A stretch of 64,000 nt of DNA, taken from assembly GCA_022825265.1 (NCBI GenBank), contig JAJDXE010000010.1:248001-312000 (forward strand), read 5' to 3'. Origin of the DNA: Dehalococcoidia bacterium (GTDB taxonomy: Bacteria > Chloroflexota > Dehalococcoidia > Bin125). Below, piece by piece: positions 22,321 to 31,220 of the stretch; position 1 is the stretch's first letter; each line of letters opens with the position of its first letter. The notes beneath the pieces are model-generated. The model searched no databases and was not told the DNA's origin. It worked only from the letters and a program-made list of their open reading frames with translations. A program made the translations under genes and the position numbers.

Positions 22321-23943
22321 CTACTCGCCGCCAACGTAAGAGCCGAATGTGAATGCAAAGATGCGGAACTGGTCAGAGTTGGAGCTCAGCTTCAGCTCGT
22401 GTTCGGACCACTCGGGCAGGAAGAGCAGGCGGTAGAGGTCATTCTCGGTGACGCGGATGAACGAGCGGCCTTCGTCGTCCCACTGGACATGGCTGCCCGC
22501 CTCGTTGGGGAAGAGCCAGCGGCCGTCGAGTTCGACGTAGACATTGAACGGCTGGCCATCCTCGGCGACGGTGAGGACCACGTTCGCGGTGCGTCCGCGG
22601 ACCAGCATGGCCATGTAGTCCTCAAGCTCATCCGTCTGACGGGCGTGGACAATCGACTCCTCCTCAGTTCGCCAGAGTCCCTCCAGATACCAGAAGTTGT
22701 GCTGTCGCTGGTTGGTCGGAATGTCGTTATAGAGGGTGTCGACTCCAATACCGGCGAGGAAGTAAGCGTCCTGTCCCGCGTACGGACCGCCGGAACCTAC
22801 ATTGCGTCGCCAGCCGGCGTAGAGCTCACGCGTCTGCCTCGGCGTGCCGCCTTCGCGGGTCGGAACAGCGACCTCGACACCGAATGGGATGTCCGAAATG
22901 TCCTTGCCTACAGCGGTCAGCGCCTCGCGGATCTCGTGTTCGGTTTCCTCGTAGTCACCCTCGCCGATGTGGTCGTAGCGGACGCCCATCGGCGAGCCGT
23001 CATCGGTCGGACCGATCAGGAACTTGCGCGGCCACCAACGGTTCCGGAAGGCTCGCCAGGTTCGGTAGTCATTGTCGATCGCGACGAGGTACTCGATGTC
23101 ATGCTCGGCGAGTGCGGCGCGCACGTTGTCGATTCGCTCCTCGAACTCGAACTCGGGTGTGTGCACGCCGATGATCACGAGCCCGTGGTCGCGGTACTTC
23201 TCATCCCAGGCGGTCAGGAACGGCAGTGTGCGCACGCAGTTGATGCAGGTGTAGGTCCAGAAGTCGATCAGGACGACGTTGCCTTTAGCCAGCTCCAGCG
23301 CGATCGTGGTCTCGGCGCCGTTGAGCCAGGCGTTGAGTCCGACGATGTCGGTGATCGTGGCGTTCGCGCTGATTTCTTCGGCACGCAGCCTCAGGCGTTC
23401 GGCTTCGGCGGCATCGCTCGACTGCCGTTCTTCTTGCTCTTCCTGTTGCTCAACCTGGGCCGACTGATCTTCATCTTCCGGGGTCATCTCCTCCTCTTCG
23501 ACCTCGGCCGGTTCTGACTGTTCCTCCTGGGCTTGCTCGGCTTGCTGCTGGTCGGAAGGCTCCGCTTGCGTGTCCTCGGTTTGCGCCTGCTTTTGCTCTT
23601 GCGGCTCGGCCTGTCGTTCTCCCGGCTGTTGGGACTGCTCGTCCTGTTGCTGCTGATTCGTGACGCTCACCGTCGATTGTTGCTGCGCGCCGCTCGTCTG
23701 CTCGACTGTCTCGTCGGACTGTCCATCCGAGTCGGTGGATGTCGTCGAGGTGGACTCTTGCTGCTCGTCCTGCACTGTGCCGGTTGAGGCTGTCGATTGC
23801 GTCTGTTCAGCCGCCTCCGACTGCTGCTGATCTTCGGCGGTCGATTGTTGTTGGCCTTGATCGTCAGAGGAACAAGCGATGATTACTGCGATGATCACGG
23901 CGAGCGCGAAGATGCCGATGGGGGCGAGGCGTAGTTGTTTCAT
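22321..23943 (-). CDS. Lipoprotein with Q-rich linker and DipZ/TlpA-type thioredoxin domain
   Basis: A 540-residue envelope protein. From ATG 23943 the signal peptide ends VIIAC (Cys24). Residues about 26-185 are a Gln/Glu/Ser/Thr linker. The thioredoxin domain (about 190-330) contains IDFWTYTCINCVRTLPFL, the WTxxCxNC motif typical of DipZ C-terminal domains, then GVHTPEFEFE. A further beta-sandwich (about 400-540, NVVLTVAEDGQPFNVYVELDGRW quoted in part) also matches the DipZ extracytoplasmic tail. No CcdA-like membrane part is fused here, so the electron donor must be separate. The frame reaches 23958, but ATG 23943 gives the better signal peptide. Confidence 0.8.
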   Translation of the reverse strand: MKQLRLAPIGIFALAVIIAVIIACSSDDQGQQQSTAEDQQQSEAAEQTQSTASTGTVQDEQQESTSTTSTDSDGQSDETVEQTSGAQQQSTVSVTNQQQQDEQSQQPGERQAEPQEQKQAQTEDTQAEPSDQQQAEQAQEEQSEPAEVEEEEMTPEDEDQSAQVEQQEEQEERQSSDAAEAERLRLRAEEISANATITDIVGLNAWLNGAETTIALELAKGNVVLIDFWTYTCINCVRTLPFLTAWDEKYRDHGLVIIGVHTPEFEFEERIDNVRAALAEHDIEYLVAIDNDYRTWRAFRNRWWPRKFLIGPTDDGSPMGVRYDHIGEGDYEETEHEIREALTAVGKDISDIPFGVEVAVPTREGGTPRQTRELYAGWRRNVGSGGPYAGQDAYFLAGIGVDTLYNDIPTNQRQHNFWYLEGLWRTEEESIVHARQTDELEDYMAMLVRGRTANVVLTVAEDGQPFNVYVELDGRWLFPNEAGSHVQWDDEGRSFIRVTENDLYRLLFLPEWSEHELKLSSNSDQFRIFAFTFGSYVGGE

Positions 23944-23976
23944 AGGCCGAGCGTACAACGCAAACTCGGCCGGAGA

Positions 23977-24921
23977 TCAGGCGCTTCCATCGGCCCAGGC
24001 GGTGATTAGTGTGTGCGCGATCGCCATCGGGCCGGGTAGCGAAAGCGCTCCATCGGGCAGTCCGGGCTCTCCCAACTGTGCTGCAGGCTGCTCCAGGGAG
24101 TGTCGAATCTCCTCGCGGGTAAACCAGCGCACATCATCCATCTCCCACTCGTCGTAGTTGATGTCGGACGTGCCGGCGTCGGCGTGACAACCAATCATCA
24201 GAGAGGAAGGGAAGGGCCAGGGCTGCGAGGAGTGATAGCGGACGTTGACCGCGTCGATCCCGGACTCCTCGGCCACTTCGCGGCGGACGGCGTCCTCTAT
24301 CGACTCGCCGTGATCGATGAATCCCGCCAATGCGGAAAACATGCCGGCCGGCCAGGAGGCCTGACGGCCGAGCAGGCAGCGATCCTGTTCGGTGTCGATC
24401 ACCACGGTGATCACGACCGGGTCGGTGCGGGGGAAGTGTTCGGCAGGACATGTTGTGCACTTGCGGAAGATTCCGCCTTGCGCCGCCTCGGTAGGGGCGC
24501 CGCAGACTGCACAGAATCGGTGACGTTCGTGCCAGTCAAGGAATGCTCGGGCCTGCGCGGCAATACCCGCGTCGTCAGCATCGAGCACTGGAGCGGCTGC
24601 TCGCAGGTCCATGAAGGTTGCGTCGCCGGGCAGTTGGAACTTGTTTGGAGCCGCCGCCTCGTTGATCGCGAAGCGCGCCACTTCATCATTGGTGCCGAGC
24701 AGCAGCGGCGGATGCCGGTCGGTATCGGCTCCGACTGGCAGTTCCGCCCAGGCCAGTCTCATCGCACCGTCTGTGTGACGCATTGGAAAGGTCAGGTTGC
24801 GCAGCGGCAGAAACTGGGTGCCGGACTGATGAATCTGCGAACCAACCCACTCCTCGTCGCGGCGTCGGGCGGCCTCGCGGTCGAGTGGATTCCCGGAGAA
24901 CGTGTTACGGAATTCAGGCAT
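23977..24921 (-). CDS. nudC: NAD(+) diphosphatase (NudC-type Nudix hydrolase)
   Basis: A 314-residue enzyme that splits NAD(H) to NMN(H) and AMP and, in characterised NudC proteins, removes NAD caps from RNA. The four-Cys zinc site is FCAVCGAP...FRKCTTCPAEHFPR. The Nudix box is GFIDHGESIEDAVRREVAEESGI, matching GX5EX7REUXEEXGU (23 residues, described by pattern). The downstream SQPWPFPSSLM is the NudC signature that sets substrate choice. The N-terminal 140 residues are the variable domain. It sits between fhs and the DipZ-like lipoprotein gene, all leftward with short gaps. Confidence 0.92.
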   Translation of the reverse strand: MPEFRNTFSGNPLDREAARRRDEEWVGSQIHQSGTQFLPLRNLTFPMRHTDGAMRLAWAELPVGADTDRHPPLLLGTNDEVARFAINEAAAPNKFQLPGDATFMDLRAAAPVLDADDAGIAAQARAFLDWHERHRFCAVCGAPTEAAQGGIFRKCTTCPAEHFPRTDPVVITVVIDTEQDRCLLGRQASWPAGMFSALAGFIDHGESIEDAVRREVAEESGIDAVNVRYHSSQPWPFPSSLMIGCHADAGTSDINYDEWEMDDVRWFTREEIRHSLEQPAAQLGEPGLPDGALSLPGPMAIAHTLITAWADGSA

Positions 24922-24932
24922 CTATCTGCTGC

Positions 24933-26564
24933 TCAGGCTGTGTGAGAGGCGGCGGTGTGGTCGAAGTGGATGGCTGCGGGCGAGCTCGGTAGGCCCGGCA
25001 TGGTCATGATCTCGCCGGAGATGATGACGACGAAGCCCGCACCGGCCGAAGGACGCACGTCGCGGACGGTGAACTCGTGCTGCTCGGGGCGACCGAGCAG
25101 GCCGGGATCGTCGGAGAGCGAGTACTGAGTTTTGGCGATGCAGACCGGCCAGTCTTCCTGGCTCAGGCGACGGGCGCGGCGCAGGGTAAGTTCGGCTCGG
25201 CGCAGATAGGTGACGGAGCCGGCGCCGTAGACCTCGCGGGCGACCGTGGCGATCTTGTCCTTGAGCGATTGCTCAGGGTCGTAGAGGCGTTGGAACGATG
25301 GCCGCTCGCCGGCCAGGGCTTCGCGGACTTCCGCAGCGAGATCGAGGCAAGCCTCGCCGCCACCTCCGTAGGGGTCGGCTACTGCCGCTCGAACGCCGCG
25401 TCCGCGGCAGTGCGCCAGGACAGCGTCGAGTTCAGCCTGGGTGTCCGAGGGGAACCGGTTGACGGCCACGACCGGGATCACTCCGTGCTTTTGCACGTTG
25501 TCAATGTGCGCGTCGAGGTTGGGCAGTCCGGCCTCCAGCGCGTTGAGGTCTTCGACTTCCAGCTCGCGTGCGAGGCGTCCGCCGTGGCGTTTGATAGCTC
25601 GCGCGGTGGCGACGATCACCGCGGCCTGCGGTTCGAACTCGCCGATCCTTGAGACGACATTGAAGAATTTCTCTGCTCCCAAATCGGAGCCGAAGCCGGC
25701 CTCGGTGACTGTGATGTCGGCGCTGGCCAAGGCGGCTCGGGTGGCGGCAATCGAGTTGCAGCCGAGGGCAATGTTGGCGAACGGTCCGCCGTGGACGAAT
25801 GCCGGTCCACCCTCACCGGTCTGGACGAGATTGGGGCGGATCGCGTCCTTGAGCAGGACGGTCATGGCGCTGTCGACCTGGAGATCCCGGCAGGTGACTG
25901 GTTGGATCGGCGTCGAAGTGGTGTAGCCGATGATCACGTTGCCCAGGCGGCGGTGCAGATCGTCGAGGTCGCTGGCGACCGAGAGGATGGCCATGACCTC
26001 GGAGGCGGGCGTGATGTCGAAGGCTTCCTCGCGGGGGATGCCGTCGGTCGTGCCGCCCATGCCGATCACGGCGCCTCGCAGCGCGCGGTCGTTCATGTCG
26101 AGGCAGCGCCGCCAGGTGATCCGGCGGGCGTCGAGTCCAAGCGGATTGCTGTGGAAGAGCGAGTTGTCGATGGCGGCGGCAAGGAGGTTGTTGGCCGCGG
26201 TCACGGCGTGCAGATCGCCAGTGAAATGGAGGTTGATGTCGTCGGCCGGCAAGACCTGGGATCCGCCGCCGCCGGTACCACCGCCCTTGATTCCGAAGAC
26301 CGGCCCCATTGAGGGCTCTCGCAGCGCGACGACCGCATTCGCGCCCGATTTTCGCAACGCCTGGGTTAGGCCGAGCGCTGTGGTCGTCTTGCCCTCGCCT
26401 GCGGTTGTCGGGGTCATGCCCGTGACCAGCACGAGGTCGCCTTGCGGCTGCGTCGCCAGGCGTTCCAGCGCCTCCGGCGTCAGTTTCGCCTTGTGGCGTC
26501 CGTACAGATCGAGATCGTCTTCAGCCAGACCCAGATCAGCCGCCACTTCGACGATTGGTCGCAT
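24933..26564 (-). CDS. fhs: Formate--tetrahydrofolate ligase
   Basis: A 543-residue ATP-dependent enzyme making 10-formyl-THF from formate, THF and ATP in one-carbon metabolism. The P-loop-like motif is TPTTAGEGKTTTALGLTQAL. Other family landmarks are REPSMGPVFGIKGG, DDINLHFTGDLHAV, NNLLAAAIDNSLF, RRITWRRCLDMNDR, and near the end KTQYSLSDD and PSAGAGFVV. Length is close to the usual 550-560. It is the first gene of a leftward series (fhs, nudC, two redoxin lipoproteins) and has a 49-bp gap to the next leftward lipoprotein gene upstream. Confidence 0.95.
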   Translation of the reverse strand: MRPIVEVAADLGLAEDDLDLYGRHKAKLTPEALERLATQPQGDLVLVTGMTPTTAGEGKTTTALGLTQALRKSGANAVVALREPSMGPVFGIKGGGTGGGGSQVLPADDINLHFTGDLHAVTAANNLLAAAIDNSLFHSNPLGLDARRITWRRCLDMNDRALRGAVIGMGGTTDGIPREEAFDITPASEVMAILSVASDLDDLHRRLGNVIIGYTTSTPIQPVTCRDLQVDSAMTVLLKDAIRPNLVQTGEGGPAFVHGGPFANIALGCNSIAATRAALASADITVTEAGFGSDLGAEKFFNVVSRIGEFEPQAAVIVATARAIKRHGGRLARELEVEDLNALEAGLPNLDAHIDNVQKHGVIPVVAVNRFPSDTQAELDAVLAHCRGRGVRAAVADPYGGGGEACLDLAAEVREALAGERPSFQRLYDPEQSLKDKIATVAREVYGAGSVTYLRRAELTLRRARRLSQEDWPVCIAKTQYSLSDDPGLLGRPEQHEFTVRDVRPSAGAGFVVIISGEIMTMPGLPSSPAAIHFDHTAASHTA

Positions 26565-26613
26565 TTCTCAGCCCCTCACTTCGAAGGGCAGGTTAGCGCA
26601 GCATCGTGCGCAT

Positions 26614-27048
26614 TCAGTTTTCGACGGTCACTTTGACGTCGGTCACTTTGCGGGAGTTGACGATCAGCGCGATGTTGAAATCGCCGTCGTCGGTCAGCGC
26701 AATCGGAATCGCGGCGACCTGCCAGGGTGGATCGACGTCCTCAAAGCGGAAATCTCTGAGCTCGAAGTACTCGCGAGCGCCGGCGTCGTATTCGACCCGG
26801 ATCACGATGTGATCGGCATTGACCGGCTCGTTCATCTCGAGACGCAGCCAGAAGGGTTCCTCAAGCTTGAGCGGTCGGTTGAGCGGGGTCAGGACCGCCT
26901 TGTCATCGGCTTGCTCGTCAATGTGCAGCGCCGCCTCCGCTGAACCGCCGACACCGGAGAAGATGCCTCCTCCCGACGGATTGCATCCGGTCGCTGCCAG
27001 GATCAGCAGCGCGAGGATGAGGATCCCACACCACCGCTGAGCAGCCAT
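26614..27048 (-). CDS. Small lipoprotein, unknown function
   Basis: A 144-residue lipoprotein. The signal MAAQRWCGILILALLILAATGC ends in a lipobox with Cys22. After a short Gly/Ser stretch, residues about 40-144 look like a beta-sandwich (LKLEEPFWLRLEMNEPVNADH, YFELRDFRFEDVDPPW, DGDFNIALIVNSRKVTDVKVTVEN, the last two quoted in part). I chose ATG 27048 because the longer open frame runs through the divergent ABC transporter gene. It stands between the divergent osmolyte ABC operon and fhs. I know no family for it. Confidence 0.65.
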   Translation of the reverse strand: MAAQRWCGILILALLILAATGCNPSGGGIFSGVGGSAEAALHIDEQADDKAVLTPLNRPLKLEEPFWLRLEMNEPVNADHIVIRVEYDAGAREYFELRDFRFEDVDPPWQVAAIPIALTDDGDFNIALIVNSRKVTDVKVTVEN

Positions 27049-27094
27049 TACTTCAAAGAGTAGTCTGCGGTGGGAGAGAGAAGGAGGTGGCAGG

Positions 27095-28315
27095 GTGCCG
27101 GGAGGCGGAGAACCAGCACTATCGATCGAGGGTCTGTACAAGGTATTCGCCGACGACAACGGCGAAGGGCTGGCGCTAGCGCGCAGCGGTCGGCCCAAGG
27201 ACGAGATCCAGGAGGAGACCGGCGCGGTCGTTGGGTTGCGCGACATCAGTATCGAGATTGCGCGCGGCGAACTGTTCGTCGTCATGGGACTGTCCGGCTG
27301 CGGCAAGTCGACCTTGGTGCGATGTATCAATCGGTTGATCGATCCGTCTGCCGGCCAAGTCTGGCTCAACGGTCGCGAGATCACGGCGATGGACCAGGAC
27401 GAACTGCGCGAGGTGCGGCGACACGACCTGGCGATGGTCTTCCAGCACTTTGGTCTGATGCCGCATCGCAATGTGCTCGATAACGTCGCCCTGCCGCTCG
27501 AAGTCGGCGGGGTCCCCCGGACCGAGCGTCGCGAGCGGGCCTCGGCAGCCCTGGAACAGGTGGGACTGGGGGACTGGACCGCTTCGATGCCGAATCAACT
27601 CTCGGGCGGAATGAAGCAACGCGTTGGGTTGGCTCGCGGCCTGGCGATGGATACGCCGATCTTGCTGATGGACGAGCCGTTTTCGGCGCTTGACCCAGTG
27701 ATCCGCCGCGATCTGCAAGATGAGCTGATCGCCCTACAGGAGTCAGTGCACAAGACGATCGTGTTCATTACGCACGACCTGAACGAGGCGGTGCGGGTCG
27801 GTGATCGGATTGCGATCATGCGCGACGGCGAAGTGGTCCAGCTGGGCGTGCCGAATGACGTGGTCTTGAATCCGGCCGACAATTTCGTGCGTGAGTTCAC
27901 GCAGGACATCCGCCTGCACGGGATGGTCACGGCCGCGTCGATCATGGACACGGACTTTGACTCGATTGATTCGACCAAACCACTGGGCGACCTGCTCGCC
28001 AGACTTGAAGATCCGGACACCACGGCGCTGTGCTGCGTCGATCGCGACGGCAAGTATCTAGGCACGGCGGATCTGGCCCGCGCGCAACTCGCTTTGCGGC
28101 AGGGCGCCTCGCGGATTGAGGATGCACCGCTGTACATCGGTGACACCGTCTGGCTGAACACGGTGCTTGACGACCTCGTCCCGGCAGGTCTCCGTTCCCG
28201 TCATCCGCTGGCCGTACTGCGTGAGGACGGTGTACTGGTTGGCACCATCCCACTCGACCGTCTGGCCAAGGCGATGGTCTCGGACGAAGCCGCCGCCGCG
28301 CTGGCGGCCGAATAG
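27095..28315 (+). CDS. Glycine betaine/proline-type ABC importer, ATP-binding subunit with CBS domains
   Basis: A 406-residue QAT-family ATPase (ProV/OpuAA-like). Walker A is GLSGCGKST (65-73), the signature is LSGGMKQRVGLARGL and Walker B is ILLMDEPFSALDP, followed by the switch His in FITHDL. The C-terminal 120 residues (MDTDFDSIDSTKPLGDLLARL onward) are a CBS pair, which in OpuA senses ionic strength. There is an insertion between strands at residues about 30-45 (SGRPKDEIQEETGA), where other QAT proteins are variable too. The GTG start has AAGGAGG upstream. It heads the operon with the permease, a small membrane protein and the binding protein. Confidence 0.92.
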   Translation: MPGGGEPALSIEGLYKVFADDNGEGLALARSGRPKDEIQEETGAVVGLRDISIEIARGELFVVMGLSGCGKSTLVRCINRLIDPSAGQVWLNGREITAMDQDELREVRRHDLAMVFQHFGLMPHRNVLDNVALPLEVGGVPRTERRERASAALEQVGLGDWTASMPNQLSGGMKQRVGLARGLAMDTPILLMDEPFSALDPVIRRDLQDELIALQESVHKTIVFITHDLNEAVRVGDRIAIMRDGEVVQLGVPNDVVLNPADNFVREFTQDIRLHGMVTAASIMDTDFDSIDSTKPLGDLLARLEDPDTTALCCVDRDGKYLGTADLARAQLALRQGASRIEDAPLYIGDTVWLNTVLDDLVPAGLRSRHPLAVLREDGVLVGTIPLDRLAKAMVSDEAAAALAAE

Positions 28316-28326
28316 GAACATCCAAC

Positions 28327-29346
28327 ATGGCAGAACATCCGGGACCGCGACCTCACTTGCCTCCTCGATTCGTCCTGCACGACATTGTGGCTCGGGGCGG
28401 TCCCGTGCAACGTGACTCCATGTGGGCAGTGCCGCTGGTAGTGGTCGTGACCGGGGCGTTCTACGTACTGGCTTACCTGTTCGTCGCCGAGGAGTTTCCC
28501 TTCGATATCGGCCGCGACGTCGGCTATCGGCTTGACGTCTGGCTCGACTGGCTCAAGGACAACTTCTCACCCGTCTTTCAGGCGATCAAGGATGTCATCG
28601 TCTGGTTCCTGATCTCACTCGAGGACATGATGCTGTGGTTTACCTGGCCGGCCTCGATCGCCTCGATCGTGCTGGTCTCGTGGCTACTGGTCTCCACTCG
28701 CATGGCATTGTTCTCGGCCTGCTCGTTGCTGCTACTGGCGACGTTTGGTCTGTGGGAATCGACTGTCGAGACGATGGCGCTGATCATTGTCACGGTGACG
28801 CTCTCGATCATGATCGCGGTCCCGTTGGGCGTCTGGGCTTCACAGAGCGACCGGCTGGACGCGGTGCTGCGCCCAGTTCTCGACGCGATGCAGACCATGC
28901 CGTCGTTTGTCTATCTCGTGCCGGCGATCGCTTTTTTTTCGCTGGGCAACACGCCGGCCGTATTGGCGACTTTGATTTACGCGGTTCCGCCTGCTGTCCG
29001 TTTGACCAATCTCGGGATTCGGCAGCTCCCGGCCGAAACTCTGGAAGCGGCCGACTCATTCGGCATGACCCGCGCCCAGATGCTGCTCAAGGTGAAGATT
29101 CCGCTCGCAATTCCGACGATTATGGCTGGCGTTAATCAGACGACGCTGATGGCGCTGTCGATGGTCGTGATCGCCTCGCTGGTTGGCGCCGGCGGCCTCG
29201 GACTTGACGTCAACCGAGCGCTGGGACGGATCGAGCCGGGTAACGGGTTCCTGGCCGGCCTGGGGATCGTCTTCGTCGCGATCATCATCGACCGCATCAC
29301 GCAGGCGCTCACGAAGAAGCAACAGGATGCGCTAGGCTCCGAGTAA
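28327..29346 (+). CDS. Glycine betaine/proline-type ABC importer, permease (ProW/OpuAB-like)
   Basis: A 339-residue membrane protein. A long N-terminal part (residues 1-75) is followed by spans near 35-55 and then by the permease core with about five spans. The coupling EAA loop reads ETLEAADSFGMTRAQMLLKVKIPLAIPTIMAGVNQTTLMAL (quoted only as landmark parts: GMTRAQ, KVKIPLA). The core opens ETMALIIVTVTLSIMIAVPLG, as in ProW. It lies 11 bp after the ATPase gene with AGGA upstream of its ATG. Confidence 0.9.
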   Translation: MAEHPGPRPHLPPRFVLHDIVARGGPVQRDSMWAVPLVVVVTGAFYVLAYLFVAEEFPFDIGRDVGYRLDVWLDWLKDNFSPVFQAIKDVIVWFLISLEDMMLWFTWPASIASIVLVSWLLVSTRMALFSACSLLLLATFGLWESTVETMALIIVTVTLSIMIAVPLGVWASQSDRLDAVLRPVLDAMQTMPSFVYLVPAIAFFSLGNTPAVLATLIYAVPPAVRLTNLGIRQLPAETLEAADSFGMTRAQMLLKVKIPLAIPTIMAGVNQTTLMALSMVVIASLVGAGGLGLDVNRALGRIEPGNGFLAGLGIVFVAIIIDRITQALTKKQQDALGSE

Positions 29347-29357
29347 TCGAGCGGAGC

Positions 29358-29591
29358 ATGCAGGGGAGCGGCGTCGTTAACGAACAGATACAGCGAATTG
29401 CGCGGTTGCCAGGCTTCACAGTCGGATGTGTCGCTTTGCTGGCTTGGGTCGTGACTGGGTTCGCACTGACCGATCCCGACCTGTCGCCCGGGGCATTCCT
29501 GGGTGGCGCGAAGGCGTTGTTTGTCGTCATAGCCGTGGTGTTGACGTTGTTGATGCTCTACCGCGTTCGCATTTACCGGACACGGGATTAG
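29358..29591 (+). CDS. Small two-span membrane protein in the betaine ABC operon
   Basis: A 77-residue protein with two hydrophobic spans (about 20-38, TVGCVALLAWVVTGFAL, and 48-67, GAKALFVVIAVVLTLLMLY) and a basic C-terminal end (RVRIYRTRD). It sits 11 bp after the permease stop and about 105 bp before the binding-protein gene, all in one direction. It might be an accessory or regulatory subunit of the importer. No such subunit is standard for OpuA/ProU systems. I recognise no family. Confidence 0.55.
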   Translation: MQGSGVVNEQIQRIARLPGFTVGCVALLAWVVTGFALTDPDLSPGAFLGGAKALFVVIAVVLTLLMLYRVRIYRTRD

Positions 29592-29696
29592 CGGATTGCC
29601 GAGGCGCGGTCCTGTTCGCACCCGAACGGCGGCACGGTATCCTCGCAGACCCCGCACGATTGTCTACCAGCTCGTTGTTCAGAAAGGAAACCACTC

Positions 29697-30959
29697 ATGA
29701 ACAATGTGATGTCGCGACTCTCGCGGCTCGGATCCGCGAAGCGCCTGATCAGCCTGCTGACGGGCCTAGCGCTTGTCTCAGCGTTGGTCCTGTCGGCATG
29801 TTCCGATGATGATCAACAGCAGCAAAGCGTGGCGCAGCCACAAGCGGCACAACAGAGCGAACAGGCGGATCAGCCTCAGGCCGCCGAGCAGCCGCAACAG
29901 CAGGACCAATCGCAGCCACAAGCCCAGGCTCAGCCGCAGGAAGAGCCGGAAGCAGAACAAGAGGCCGAACAGCCCGATCAGGCTGACCAGCCACAACAAG
30001 CCGCGCAAACCCAGCAGCAACAGACCCAGCAAGCACAGCCCGCCGAAGAGGCCATGGATGAAGAGAAGGCCACGATCGTCTTCTCCGACCTGAACTGGAC
30101 CTCATCCGAGATCCAGGTTCGCGCAGTCGCGTTCATCGTTGAGCACGGCTATGGCTACCCGACCGAGCTCATCGCCGGCGACACCACCTCGTTGTTCCAG
30201 GGGCTGATTAACGGCGACACCAGAGTGACGATGGAGATCTGGCCGGGTCAGCAGCCGTGGATCGACGAACTTGAAGATCCGAGCATCATCGAGTTCCTCG
30301 GCGACTCGCTCGATACCAACTGGGAAGGCTGGGTCATCCCGCAATACGTTAAGGATGCGAATCCCGGCCTGGTTTCGGTGAGCGACCTTCCCGAGTACAT
30401 GGAACTCTTCGTGACCGCCGACTCACGCGGCAAGGCGCGATTCATCGACTGCGTGCCCGGATGGGCCTGCGAGCAGGCCAATGGCAACAAGGTGATCGCC
30501 TACGGCCTCGAAGACGTGCTTGAGCTGGTCAAGCCGGGCTCCGGTGCAGCCCTGTTCGAAGACCTTGAGTCGACCTACGCCCGCGGCGAGGCATGGCTCG
30601 GCTACATGTGGGGCCCGACCAAGCCGACCGCCACCCTCGACCTCTACCGCTTGGAAGAGCCTGAGTGGTCGGAAGAGTGCTGGAACGGCGACCAGGGCTG
30701 CGCCTACCCGGACTCCGAGGTCCGGATCGCCGTTCATCACACCTTGCTCGAAGACGCCCCGGACGTGGTTGAGTTCTTGCGCGCCTGGGACTTCTCCGCT
30801 GTCGTCCAGGTCGAGTCGGAGATCTGGCTGGCCGACAACAACGCCACGCCCGATGACGCGGCCATCTGGTATCTGAGCAACAACCCAGACGTCTGGGGCG
30901 CCTACGTGCCCGACGACGTCGCCGAGCGAGTCCTAGCGGCGCTGGCCGAGGAAAGCTAG
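29697..30959 (+). CDS. Glycine betaine/proline-type ABC importer, substrate-binding lipoprotein with Q-rich linker
   Basis: A 420-residue lipoprotein of the OpuAC/ProX fold. The signal ends LVLSAC (Cys35). Residues about 39-120 are a Gln/Ala/Glu/Pro linker. The binding domain then begins KATIVFSDLNWTSSEIQVRAVAFIVEHGYGYP (named in parts), typical of quaternary-amine binders, with Trp residues in WPGQQPWIDEL, NWEGWVIPQYV and LGYMWGPTKP that could make the aromatic cage. It would deliver betaine, choline or a similar osmolyte. AAAGGA precedes the ATG. The stop overlaps the convergent small membrane protein gene by 4. Confidence 0.9.
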   Translation: MNNVMSRLSRLGSAKRLISLLTGLALVSALVLSACSDDDQQQQSVAQPQAAQQSEQADQPQAAEQPQQQDQSQPQAQAQPQEEPEAEQEAEQPDQADQPQQAAQTQQQQTQQAQPAEEAMDEEKATIVFSDLNWTSSEIQVRAVAFIVEHGYGYPTELIAGDTTSLFQGLINGDTRVTMEIWPGQQPWIDELEDPSIIEFLGDSLDTNWEGWVIPQYVKDANPGLVSVSDLPEYMELFVTADSRGKARFIDCVPGWACEQANGNKVIAYGLEDVLELVKPGSGAALFEDLESTYARGEAWLGYMWGPTKPTATLDLYRLEEPEWSEECWNGDQGCAYPDSEVRIAVHHTLLEDAPDVVEFLRAWDFSAVVQVESEIWLADNNATPDDAAIWYLSNNPDVWGAYVPDDVAERVLAALAEES

Positions 30960-31186
30960 CGAGATCGGCCCCAGAGGAGCCAGTAGCTGGCGACGATCGA
31001 GACGAGGCCGATGGCCGCCAGCGGAGGCCACCAGGGCCGCAAGGTTCCGATCAGCGGTGGGTGCACCAGTACGGCCGCACCCACCGCCAGGGCCGCGAGC
31101 AGCCCAACGAAGGCCAGCACGCCGACCGCCCAGAGCCACCGGGTGGTCCACTGCTCGCGCCGGCTCGGAAGTGTCATGACAGTCAT
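30956..31186 (-). CDS. Small two-span membrane protein
   Basis: A 76-residue protein with two hydrophobic stretches (about 17-40, WLWAVGVLAFVGLLAALAVGA, and 50-70, WPPLAAIGLVSIVASYWLLW) separated by HPPLIGTLRPWW. Both ends are positively charged, so both are probably cytoplasmic. It overlaps the betaine-binding protein gene tail to tail by 4 bases and is divergent from smpB. Function unknown. Confidence 0.55.
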   Translation of the reverse strand: MTVMTLPSRREQWTTRWLWAVGVLAFVGLLAALAVGAAVLVHPPLIGTLRPWWPPLAAIGLVSIVASYWLLWGRSR

Positions 31187-31220
31187 GCTATTGGCGCGCT
31201 CGACGACGTAGGCTCACTGG

